DNA of 64,000 nucleotides. Origin: Dioszegia crocea (lineage: Eukaryota; Basidiomycota; Tremellomycetes; Tremellales; Bulleribasidiaceae). The stretch is taken from the NCBI GenBank assembly GCA_001600615.1, contig BCKK01000008.1, forward strand, positions 682,001 to 746,000, written 5' to 3'. The notes beneath the pieces are model-generated. The model searched no databases and was not told the origin of the DNA. It saw only the letters and a program-made list of their open reading frames with translations. Shown here piece by piece: positions 23,099 through 35,586 of this stretch. The translations under genes and the position numbers were made by a program. Each line of letters starts with the position of its first letter. Within the stretch, counting starts at the first letter, position 1.

Positions 23099-24388
23099 AT
23101 GGCCTCTAATATCTCTGTGACAGCAGATAGATTCTCTCAGCTTGAAGCTTCCCTCACCAAAGCGCTCGGAACCATCGCCGACCTCGAGAAAAAGCAGGTC
23201 CAAGCGGATGTTTTCGCCGCGACGGTCTTGACGCGGTTGTTGGAGGTGGAGCAGACGATTAGGGAGGGGGAAGAACGGCGGAAAGAGCTGGAAAGGCAGC
23301 TGGGCGACCTTGCGGCGCAAGCTCAATATAACGCTGCAAGGATGTCAGGAGTCGGGGATGAGGCCGAGGTGGCGAGGAACGGCGGAGAGCCGGCTGGGGG
23401 ATCGTGTACGGAAGGGAATCGAAGCGAAGCGGACACAGCCGGGCCTGCTGTGCAAGCACCATCAGCCGGTGGTGTGGCCACAGTGCAGACGCTGGAGCGG
23501 AGTAGTGGTTCCCCCTCCCTGACACAGGCCACTCCGGTCGGTATCGACGAGACAAAGACGGGAGCGGCAGTCTCGAAGAAGCGAAAGAGGTCGAAATCGA
23601 AGGGGGAAACGACGAAACGAGAAAAGGTCAAGAAGACCTCTCAGACCATACCTCGCCTCTCCGACGAAGAGCTCAGAGGCGCCAGCTACATCTTCGACAC
23701 CGACTTCTTCGGCTCCCTCCCCATCGCCTATTATCCTCCCTTCACATTCTTCCGTTGCGGTCTCTGTAACAAGCCTATCCACGATCTGAAGGGTCACTTC
23801 GGGTCCGACGGGTCACATAGCGTAATGTACAAAAAATCGCTCAAAACCATACCCGCCATCCTTCACAAATATCCCGAGAGTGATCCTTACGCCCTCCTCC
23901 CTACCTCACTTTCGGTCAGCAACCCTTATCCGTACATACCCGGTATCATCGATGCGGCTGGATTCAGCTGCGATCTCTGCACCCATGTTTGCCTTACCAA
24001 CACCGGTATAAAATCGCATATAAATAAGGCCCATAGTATTTATGGAGTGCGCCAAGGCAGCAAAGGCAGTACTTTGCCCTTCAGCCCCTGTGCGAATATC
24101 CAACGCTTCTTCATTCGAAAGAGGGACTCCTGGTTCCCATCATGCCCACCTCTTTATCCTACACCATCGTCATCGTCGGTTGCTCCATTCGGGGCGAGGA
24201 TTCTTTGATTCTCATCATCGATATCGGCATTGGGCTCAGTGTCTGGGCGGTGGCTAGATGGTGATGAAGACGAAGAGGAAGAGCAGGAGGAAGTGGAAGT
24301 GAGGACAGGGATGGAGGCGCTCGAGGACGAGGCGGAGTGTATACCTGAGGAGGAATCAGATTCAGGGTTGGAGGAAGAGCTCGAGTAG
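23099..24388 (+). CDS. coiled-coil, basic, C2H2-like zinc-binding protein (OrsD/DUF3505-like)
   Basis: MASNISVTADRFSQLEASLT opens an N-terminal coiled coil (to about residue 75), then a low-complexity linker and a lysine-rich nuclear-targeting segment (KKRKRSKSK around residue 162). The C-terminal half has two zinc-finger-like units: FRCGLCNKPIHDLKGHF...H, and FSCDLCTHVCLTNTGIKSHI with NKAHS, a CxxC-(x)-H-(x)-H pattern seen in OrsD/DUF3505 proteins of fungi. The first exon is open to 24208. A strongly acidic downstream frame (DGDEDEEEEQEEVEVR to the stop at 24386-24388) suggests a short intron of about 70 nt ending near 24239 and an acidic C-terminal tail, but that junction is inferred. Function unknown; assignment to OrsD is tentative. 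Confidence 0.55.
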
Positions 24389-24734
24389 CGGAACGAGGAG
24401 GTGAGTCGTTCATGTCAGCTTCTTTTGGGAGGCTTGCTGATCAAGCAGGTATTTGGGAACTCCTCGTCAATGGGCAGTAGCATATGCATCGACTAGCGGA
24501 TTCATTATCCGGCGATATGCTTTCTTGCTGAGTATGTTTGGGAAACGTGTTTTGCCAACGCCATTTGTCACCCATCTTTGATGGAAGTCAAATTGTCAAT
24601 TGATCTTCCGTCAACAGAACGAAACCGCTCCTTGGATGATATGTGAACAGCAGCATCTGAAAGGCTCTCGATCGGCTAAGAGTATACAAGTGCCGGTACA
24701 TACGCTACACAACTCTATGCTATACTTTGGAGTT
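24389..24734. other. intergenic region between convergent OrsD-like and APN2 genes
   Basis: About 350 bp of AT-richer sequence containing the 3' ends of both genes. No gene was seen. Confidence 0.45.
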
Positions 24735-27168
24735 TCAACCCTTTTCTGGAGTTTTGGACAATGGTCGAGGCTGAGGAATCTCCTTCTTGGAGTTGGCCGA
24801 GTCCCACAAGAAGCTAAGCCGAGTCAGCAATGTGTCAAGACTCGCCCATTTCAAGCCGGGAGGGATTTGACTTACAAATCACACCTGAATTCCGGATTCA
24901 CATCTTCCCTCTTCCGCTTCGTTCGTCCAGTATCATNCCCCGCCCCAACCGGTCTAGAGACATTAGCAGAAGGTCTCTCCCCCCCTCGCGCTATGGACTT
25001 ACAGTGAGCAAAGCCAGAATCTCTTTCCTTTGTTCGGCCCCGGTATCTTGACGATAAAGTCCTTACAAGGTTTCCCATGAATGATACACAGTGGCGGCAC
25101 CTTCTTAGCAAAGAGATTATTCCATATAGGTGCCACCTCTGCTTTCTTCGCCTCGCGCTGAGTAGACCGCTCAGCATCTGCTGCATAGATAGCTGCGGCT
25201 ATTGCGGCGTCCTCTTCCGGATCTGGGTCGGGGTAAGGGTGAGTCTCGGATGGACAGGTGGTATGACGAGAAGAAGAGGCGATACTGGAAGATTGTGATG
25301 TGGTGGTTGTTCTAGGTATAGATGGCTCTTTAGTCGAGCGGGGTGGTGATGATGTTGAGACGGAGCGTTGTTTGGGAGGTGGAGCGAAGAAGGAGGAGAT
25401 ACTAGATTGTGAGGGAGTTGGAGGTTTCCCGTTCTTCGTCATGGTGGATTTTGGCTTGGCCAATTCCGTCTTGCTAAGTTTCTTCGACGCCAGTGCTGGC
25501 CTGGCGTTTCCGTTCGAAGAGGGACCCGCTTGGAGGAGGTCGTCATCATCGCCAGTCATGTCAATCGCGGCAGTCGTCGATCGCCTCCGCTTCGACCCGG
25601 ACGCCGTTGGTGTGTCGTCGGAGGTATCGAGTGAATCGAAAGCAGCTCGTGCCAGAGCGAAAGGAGCCACCACTGCCTCTTCCGCCTTTGCCTTGGACGC
25701 GCCAGGGACAGGAGCCACTTCGGCTACCGGGACGACCTGGGACTCCTCTGCTTTCTTTACGGCGGTCACGCTGACCGGACCCTTCTCCACCTTCTTCCCG
25801 CCCCCAAAGAAGCTCTTCAGGGTGGTTTGCCTCCCCGAAAATTCGTCCAGAAATCTGGTAGCGAATCGTGGAGGTTCCGGTGCGTCGCGAGGTATGTCGT
25901 TGGGGTATGTCGGCGCGGTGGATGGGGTACGATTAGAGGGATTGAGCATATCGCGTAAGACGAGTTTGCCAAGAGTGGGATGATCGATCGTTTCGTGTAG
26001 GTCGATATAGACCGGACAATGATCTGAGCCATAGACCTTGTTGAGGATATCGCCGCCTTTGATCCAGGGTCGAAGACCGGGAGAACAAAGTATGTAGTCT
26101 ATTCTTGAGCCGTAGTTGGACGGTCTAAGCGTCAACTATGGCCGCCCACAACCTGACTTGGCTAGCTTACCTCGCATCGAGTTTTTGGTTCCAGCAAGTA
26201 AACATATCCTCACGCTCCGGCCAGCTTTCCCGCACCACATCAATCATGGGTCCTCTAGGAGCACACCAATCATGAAAGATGACTCGAGCAGGATGCTCAT
26301 AGTGCTGCTCGGCCGAAGACCGGATGCCGCCCTCTCCTGAATCCATGGGTGCGCGAATGATATTGAGATCGCCAGCGATGATGACTTCTCGTCCCGAGGC
26401 CATGAGGAGCCGAACGCGTTCCTGTAGAGCTTGCAAGAAGTTCATCTTGTATGGTCGACGAGAATCATTTGTCTCGTTTGGCGAATATAGGTTGAACAGG
26501 ATGAAGAGGCTATCCCAATCAGCTTTTGATCACAAGCACATGTGAATCATCTAGCTCACCCGAAATCACAGACGACGGCCCGACCCTCCATATCCAGCCT
26601 CTTGACATCGAAGGGCCCCACACCCTCTTCATCCAGCCAGTTCATCCCTTCTACTTCGGGATATGATCCTATCCGCTCCTCCGGCGTCCAGGCAGGTCGC
26701 ATCGTGCTCGCTTTGTCGTCCAGCAGCAGTCCCGTAATACCCTCTTCCGCTTTCAGAGGGACGCAGTACCGCGAGTCGACGTATGTGCACACTCCAGCGT
26801 ACCCAGTGCCTTTCCGCGGAAAAGTCCAGAATCCATCGTATGGTCCTGGACACGCCATGGACTTTTCTAGAGTTCCCCTTCGAGTCTTGTGCTCTGGCCA
26901 TCAGTGTATGCAAGTCGAGGATAATGCGCTGAGCTTACCTTGGAAGCAGAAGATCTCCGCACCCAGCTCATCTAGCAGTCCCTCGACGTTCCGCTTCTTC
27001 ATTGACGAGAACCTGAGCATTAGCTTGGGGATAGTGATTGATTGGCAGAGCGAAAGAGCTCACGGATGGTAGTCAAGACAAGTCCGCAGAACGTTCTGAA
27101 TGCTTAGATACCACTCGAGTTGAGGTATAAGTATGAGTGCTCACTACGTTCCAAGTCAAGATCCTCAT
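24735..27168 (-). CDS. APN2: AP endonuclease 2 (Apn2/APEX2 type)
   Basis: Base-excision repair enzyme cleaving at abasic sites and trimming 3' blocked ends. The EEP-fold catalytic domain starts MRILTWNV (exon 1, 27168-27145), then NVLRTCLDYHP, CFQEHKTRRGTLEKSM, VIIAGDLNIIRAP, RIDYILCSPGL and VYGSDHCPVYIDL, covering the catalytic Glu, Asp-Asn and Asp-His. A PIP-box (QTTLKSFFGGG) and a second PIP-like sequence (QSSISSFFAPP) lie in the disordered linker. The C-terminus is a GRF zinc finger: CIIHGKPCKDFIVKIPGPNK, RFWLCSLP, then RCDFFLWDSANS. An intron at the 3' end joins RCDF to FLWDS, with the stop at 24735-24737. The n at 24937 lies in the GRF exon. Divergent from the CaM kinase. Confidence 0.93.
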
Positions 27169-27636
27169 TCTAGGATCTGGTCCGATTAGAACAATGTATC
27201 TGAAAAGGTGACGACAGTACGGTTCCAATGTCGGCTTGTGAGCGTGCTTCACGCTGACCTGCTGAATTCTGACGGGTCGAGTTACTCCATTCCAGCTGAT
27301 GTTCGCGGATTCATCGACAGGTCTATGAGCTACGTATGAGCGATAGTCAGTCAGGTGTGTATGGTATGTATTGCAGTATCGATCCGTCGCTACGTCGAGG
27401 CGACAGTGCTGAGATTCAAGCAACACTCGGATTTCGCCGCCCAGTCATCAGATTGTGTTGCCAAAGGCGTTGCAACAGCGCCAGGCACCGCCCAGCCAAC
27501 GCCAGGGAACTGCGCTTATGCCCATGCCACTTCGCCATTTCCTCAATACTCAGTCCCTACATTGCTCACATCGCTTGCAGGATCAACTATCTGAACTCTC
27601 AACAAAGTATCTTTCGGCAAGGTCAAACTCTACACA
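27169..27636. promoter_or_regulatory. divergent APN2 / CaM kinase promoter
   Basis: 468 bp between the two start codons, with several open frames that show no protein features. No distinctive motif was identified. Confidence 0.4.
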
Positions 27637-29474
<1,838 letters not shown>

Positions 29475-31363
29475 TGCTTGAAGTCCCAGTCTGCGTAATT
29501 CAATGCCAGACTTTGGAATATTGTGACTCTCTGGGAGCCAATGCAGCTGTTGTAGTAACTGCCCTTGACTGCTGACGCGAACGTTGACAACAACTCAAGC
29601 TCTCACAAGCTACACTACCTCACTGCTCGACCGTGATCGAGGCTCAGCGCCCATCGAGGTTGAAGAAATTTTCACGCGAGGGTCAAGCGATGACGCGCCG
29701 GCGGTACTGCGGTATCGCGCGAAAGGGCCGATCAGCCAGCCTCATGAGACGATGAGTAAAAAGGCGTCCACTAGCGTCCACTGCCGCTTGTCACCGCACT
29801 CTACCGTATATACTCGTGCATCTTGCGATCAGAAACATCGATCGACCGCCAAGATCCGCATGGTGACTACCGATCTCAAAGGAGATCTGACTTCGGGTCC
29901 GGCGGGTCCGTAGGAAGACAGTCGGAAAACCCCCGGACCCTCCGAGGAGCCTCCGTAAGATTCAAGATCTCACTTGGAGCAGACCACAGGCGTACGAGTA
30001 CATGTGAAGATCTGTTATGATCTTACGTCATGTCAGCAGCTGCTCGGGTCGGAAGGCGGCATCCGCCTGGTTACCGTGGAATGCCGCGCCAAAACAGCCG
30101 CTGCACTGCCGCACAGCCGAGTCGGGTTTCGGAGAGCGTTTCCGTAAGGTCGACGTGCCTCGCCATTCGGCTCCGACAGCTGCCCCCCGCAGTCTCGCAG
30201 GTGCAGGGGAGGGTAGGGGATACTAGTCTCAAATCGTTAGTGCTTTTTGTCCTTCTTGGTCCAGAACGCTTCAGGAACAAGGCAAATGTTGTTCAGAACC
30301 CCGAAGTAATTCCTCGTTTATAGTGCGTACCTGACAATCCGTCCACGCTTCTTTACGCGAAAAGTGCTCGCCATTCCAATCCGGAAATTGAAATTACGGG
30401 ATGCATGGGACAAGGACTGTACTTGCTCGCGTCCATTGTTGACTAGCACCGCTTCATGATGGTCACCTGTGCATATTTGTATAGCCATGCGTCGTCGCTC
30501 CACTGCTCGCCTCATCTTCTCGCTCGGATTCTGTGGCATTCTGCTCGATTGAAGCTCGATTAATGCTGCACCTGGACTCGGCCAGGCCGAAACGGTGTTT
30601 AAGAGGATGGAGTTCCAAGCCGGGATCCGCAGAAATCGGGGGGTCTAAGAGATGATGCACTGCTACGGGGCCTCGATGCATACAATAGCCTCCGAGACTG
30701 ACGTGCGGTTAAATCTCGGAAGGCGGAGCAACTGATATCAGTTGACACCGTAAGAGCTAAGACCTTCTAAGATCTGCTCAAGAGTGAAACCTACGAAGCT
30801 ACGATGCCATAAGTATGACGATCTGCAAATGCGTCCGAGAGGATGCGAAAGCTAAATGCAGCGTGGCCCGGAGTACTTTTGCCTCTGACCGTCATTGTGT
30901 CAGCACAAATCAGTCTCGACGAAAGGACCGAGAACTATTGTGCGGCCTCGCCAGCTTTGCCGATGGCTATGCAGTGCCAGCTAAGCCAGAACGACACGGC
31001 CCCCGTCTCGTTCTCGCCCGATCCGCAAGTGGCTGCTTGAAGCTCTCAAACCGCACTAGTCCCTCGCTGGAATATGGTAAGCGTGGATGACCGTTCCTGA
31101 AATCGTCGATACACCTGATTCCTTGTGTGCTGTCTGTGCGCGGAGATATCTGGGGCGTCTTTTCTGAACTTGGCAACATCTCCTGCTGTATTTCTCCGAT
31201 ACTACATGAGGAGGCGCACGAGCTCTCCTCCTATCGCTTCAGCCAACTACGTACCTTGCTTTCAACATCTTTCGACCGCACAGACCAAAGTTACCGAACG
31301 CACAGACATCTCTGAGAGGCGTCCTTTACATCTCTATCTATACACACACACACTCACACACAT
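29475..31363. other. long gene-free region
   Basis: Nearly 1.9 kb without a convincing gene, the longest gap in the window. Open frames here are short, lack conserved motifs and overlap on both strands. It likely includes a long promoter and 5' leader of the Zn2Cys6 factor; a CA-rich stretch (about 31342-31361) directly precedes its start. A noncoding RNA gene cannot be excluded. Confidence 0.45.
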
Positions 31364-33231
31364 ATGAACGGCTTCACTGGCTTCAACGGCGGCCTGTACA
31401 ACGCCACTCCATCTTCCTCCTGTCCCCACCCCCTCGCTGGGCCGCCTACTCGACCTCCCTCCGATACTACTCCGTCCTCTGGGGGATCATCCTCATCATC
31501 TCCTCCCCTCGTCGAATTCGCACCAGCCACCGTAGATGCCACATCGCTCAGACGCGTGGGTGGCAAATCGAATGTCTCATCGGCCTGTGGTCCGTGTAAG
31601 CGCGCCCATCTAGCTTGCGATGTCGGCCGGCCGTGTAAGCGATGTATAAATGTTGGCAAGGAGGATATGTGCGAGGATGTACCTGTGAGTATTCAGCTCG
31701 GTCGCATCACATTGGTCTGAGCTGACGGTCTCAGCACAAGAAAAGAGGTAGACCCAAGGCGCCAAAAGACATGTCTGGTCCGTTCTCCAGGATGAGGCCG
31801 TCTTTGTCCAATTCGGATGATGAAGGGAAGTGGCGGGACCCTTGGCGAAAACTTGAAACGCACGACGCGTCAAAGCAACCCCACGCTCAATCCTTGTCCC
31901 TATCCCAGCAAACACGCCCAAATCTCCCACTCACCTTGTCACCCATGCCACCCATATTTCCCCTCCCCACTCCGCCCCTCTTCACACTCTTCACCACCAC
32001 CGATCTTCGGATCCTTCGTTGTACATCCGATGCCTATCCCCTCACTGGTTATACCCCACAAAACTTCCTCAACACCAGTCTCCTCGATTGGGTCATCCCC
32101 CCCGATCGACAACTGCTTGAGATGGAGCATGGGCGCTTGATGAACAACCCCATGTCTCCAGAGCCACTCCATACCAACCAAGACACGCAGGAGGCTATCG
32201 CTCATCGGGAGGAGAAGGATTTGGTGTCGCCTGTAGATGGGATGAGGGAGCCGTATCCAAATCAGAACGTTCGCCTGATGCGCTCAGATCAGCAGTACTC
32301 CCTGTTCAACGTCAGGCTTCATCTTGGCGGCGGTCTCGGGGGATCGTTGTGGCATCCTGATACCCTGGGCAAGGTATACTTTGTCATTTCCCTTCTGCTA
32401 CTATCCCCGCCATTGGCACCGCTCCCACCACACCCAAGTCTCGCTCGAGCGTCGCTGTCGGCGCCAGCTGTCCTCCCCCTTGGACATGGCGCATCGTTCG
32501 GTGGTTCAGACCCTGCAGCGACGTCAGCCGAGCCTCGTCGACATTCATACCTCCCCACTTCATACCTTCCGTCGGAACCCCGTCCGACATACTCTCCATC
32601 GAGTCATCCTGCCGGCCCCAGAGACAGCACTGGAGCATCAGACCCTACCCACGACGCGCCTCCATCGACTGGCCCCTTATCTCAGTTTGAGCCTCCTCCC
32701 AGCGGTACCCCAGTCTACTACTCGACACCCGTCCACACCCCTCTGACCTATCCCAATCCATCCCCTCTGATCTCACCCCATCTCGCCAGTCTCAGCATCT
32801 CGCAATCATACTCCCTGCCCCCAGCCCTCGACCCCGCTGCGCGATCACCCACGACTGAACCTCAGCTGTCGTATGCTATCGGTCCGGGCCGAGACGACGG
32901 CGGAACATTCTACGGTCGGCATCCCTCTTCAACACACTCGTATCATCCATACCCCACGCACGTCCAGCCCACCATGCAGCACGGCCAGGGCTACCATGAT
33001 CCCAGGCTTGTGCAGGCACAATGGAACCCAGAGGCGAACGTGAGGCGGTGGGGGCGCGATGAGGTTATGGTGAAGACTGAGCTTGAGGATGGGCCGATTT
33101 ACACTGGCGATGCGCAGGCGCATATGCAGGTGCGAAGTAGTAGCGACGCGGGGCCGATCAGTCAAAATAGGAGTCAGGTGTATGACCAGAGGCCGTCGAC
33201 GGGAGGGATCGAGGTCGGAGGAGGATACTGA
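31364..33231 (+). CDS. Zn2Cys6 transcription factor with PAS-like domain
   Basis: 605 aa; exons 31364-31684 and 31735-33231. The DNA-binding cluster is ACGPCKRAHLACDVGRPCKR followed by CINVGKEDMC, six cysteines in fungal Zn2Cys6 spacing. HKKRGRPKAPK after the splice resembles an AT-hook. A PAS-like fold follows: FTTTDLRILRCTSDAYPLTG, LLDWVIPPDRQLLEMEH, and LHLGG...KVYFVISLLLL. The C-terminal ~250 aa are Ser/Pro/Tyr-rich and disordered, as in activation domains. The RAHLACD type of cluster recalls the Ert1/Rds2 group of metabolic regulators, but orthology is not certain. The preceding 1.9-kb gene-free region suggests complex control. Confidence 0.82.
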
Positions 33232-33389
33232 GGGTACGTAGGTGGCGTGTGAGGTGCTGGATAAAGCCCAAGGCAGGCGGACAGTATTGTAAAACTCCAT
33301 AGAATATAGAAACGGACTCGAATCAGTGTTCAATCCGACATCAGTAACACTTTGGTGCTGGAAGATATGAAATACATGTACCTACTGTA

Positions 33390-35310
33390 TCATTTGCCCT
33401 TTGCGGCGCCTCGCCCTAGACCTTGCAATCTTGTCGCGATGGCGTCTCCCGCCATACCAGCCACCATTCCAGCTGTCGCTTTAAAGCTCAACCATCCCTC
33501 CAGACCACTTGCAACTTTCCCCGGCCAGCCTCCTGCCGAGCCTCCCAGCTCGTCATCAGCACCTGCTCTTCCGAATTGCCTCTCCTTCGCAGACCTCTTT
33601 TGACCCCCTGCGCCCGCTGCAGCTCCTGCACCCGACATAAGGATCCGCTTCAGCGGCGAGATCTCGTTGATCATGTCCAGCCCCATTCCCCTGATCCAAT
33701 TTACGGGTCCAGACCTGGATCGAAAGACGTGGTGTAGCTTGTCGGTCGTGCTCAATAGTAGGTGATTGGCGGGATATCGTTCTCGTGGGTATGGAGCCAT
33801 GCTCGTCTGACTCCCGAGGTCGCCGCCCGTGCGCCGGCATTCCTCCCATACATTGGCGAGGCAGCGAACATCGGCGAGACCCATGTTCAATCCCTGGCCA
33901 GCAAGCGGATGGACGGTATGTGCCGCATCTCCGACGAGAATGGTGCGATCTCCGAGGTAGGTGTCGGCGTGGGTGAGTTTGAGTGGGAAAGAAGCAACGG
34001 ATTGGATTGACTTGACGGGAGGGGGTAGAGTGGCTTGCTCTTTAATCTCGGGAAGGGGTAGGCTGGCGAGGATGAGGTTGATGTCGTCGGCTGAGAGGGG
34101 TTGTTCAGCAGCGACAATGCGTTCATTCAGCGCCGAAAGTGTCGATTCGGGTAGTGAATACCCGGCGTTGACGACGATGACTAACGCCTCGGGAGATAGC
34201 TTTTTATAAGCGGCAGCATGGGTAGGATGGGTGGACCAGACCATGGTACTGGCTGTAGGGCTGAGTGGGAGGAAGGCAAGGGGACCGGTAGGAAGGAATC
34301 GCTGGAAAGCGGTGTTATTGGGGTAGATGTCCTCGTCGTGATGGAGTGTAGCGACGACAGCGTGTGTGTTGTAGCCGTGGCCGTAACCCTCGATGCCCGA
34401 GAAGTGTCGGACGGGTGAGTTGGGTCCATCTGCACCGACAACCACAGATCCCCTGACCCATTTATCGCCGATCCGCAATCCGACCCATCGGCCGCCTGGA
34501 CCGAGCTGCATCTCGGCCACTCTGCTCGATTCCCTGATCTCGAATGTCCCCGGGTTGATCTCGTCTATACGACGCAAGAGAGCACGCTGAAGGTTGGTGT
34601 TCTCGGTCATATGTGCCATAGGATGGCCGAGGGGTGGGAAGTGGATAGTGGGAGATGAATCGGGGGATGGGTTCGCCCAGATCTGACGTTAGCGTATGAC
34701 GGAGGTTGAACTTACAATCATTTCGTCGACTGGGCATGATCGATGCTGGGCGATGTGCTTCCAGGCGCCGATACCTGTAGCGTCAGATGCATGAAGCCAT
34801 TTCGAGTCTTGACGGACGTACTCTTCAACCAAGCGACATTCTCGGCCGTCAAGCTGCTAACCCGGTTCTCCCAGTCTGCTTCGCCAGTCCAGCTTCGCAC
34901 TTTGTCCAAGCTGCCGCCTTCCAGGAGTAGAATCCGACTCGTGCTTTGGATCGACGGTTTAGATACTGCGGAAGTCAGCTCGGCCCGATTGACAAGAGGG
35001 ATTGTAGCTCACACAGCGCGCAAGCCAGAGCCAAGCCAGCGTTCGCTCCTCCTATGATCACGATGTCGAAGGTGTCTTCCGCTGGAATCGCCGGGATGGC
35101 GGACGACTCCACAGGACTTGCGGTAGGTATGGTGGTAGCATAGCTGCGTGTGAGGCTGCGGGGCCCGTTAGACCGTGACCCAGTGATCCGACAGAGTGTT
35201 GGGTTCGAATAGAGAGGGCGGGTGATAGCGGCTGCCGCTGCTCGAGATGTTGAGGGCTCCGAAACAGCAAGGAGAGCTCTCCGCGCGGCAGCTGGGGTGA
35301 TTGATCTCAT
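33390..35310 (-). CDS. COQ6: ubiquinone biosynthesis flavin monooxygenase Coq6
   Basis: FAD-dependent hydroxylase adding the C5 oxygen of the ubiquinone ring in the mitochondrial matrix. The N-terminus (MRSITPAAARRALLAVSEPS) is a mitochondrial targeting sequence. The dinucleotide fold reads FDIVIIGGANAGLALACALL, with the second glycine of GxGxxG replaced by alanine, and ILLLEGGS ends strand 2. VVVGADGPNSPVR is the DG motif and ILVGDAAHTVHPLAGQGLNM the second FAD motif. The C-terminus is extended and Gly/Ala-rich. Introns fall after CAL, WLK and DEMI, all in frame. It shares a 276-bp promoter with SDA1, with tgacgtc at 35316-35322. Confidence 0.93.
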
Positions 35311-35586
35311 TTTGCTGACGTCTGGGTGGGCTTCTTATAAGATGAAAAGAGTCAATGGGATCCGATGGACACCGATGGCGTTTCCGAACAGTACAAGTGG
35401 ATCAGGTGGGCTCAACCGTGATAAGGAATTCTATAACGCCGTAATTCTCCGGCTCGGTCGAGATGGTTAGTACAGCTGGTTTTGACATCTCGTAATTTCC
35501 AAATTTTCAGATCAACCACAGGCTGCACCAAGAGGCAACTATCTCACTCCATCTCACATCCACAGCTCATCAGGCAATCAGCCAAT

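Noticed and set aside
25300..25983. 227-codon open frame on the plus strand
   Set aside because: It is antisense to the APN2 linker; its composition mirrors the Ser/Pro/Ala-rich coding strand and shows no domain.
29584..29913. 109-codon plus-strand frame in the gene-free region
   Set aside because: No ATG at its start, no motif, overlapped by other random frames.
35195..35220. gggttcgaat, a tRNA T-loop-like string
   Set aside because: It lies in the COQ6 N-terminal coding exon; no acceptor or anticodon stems pair around it.
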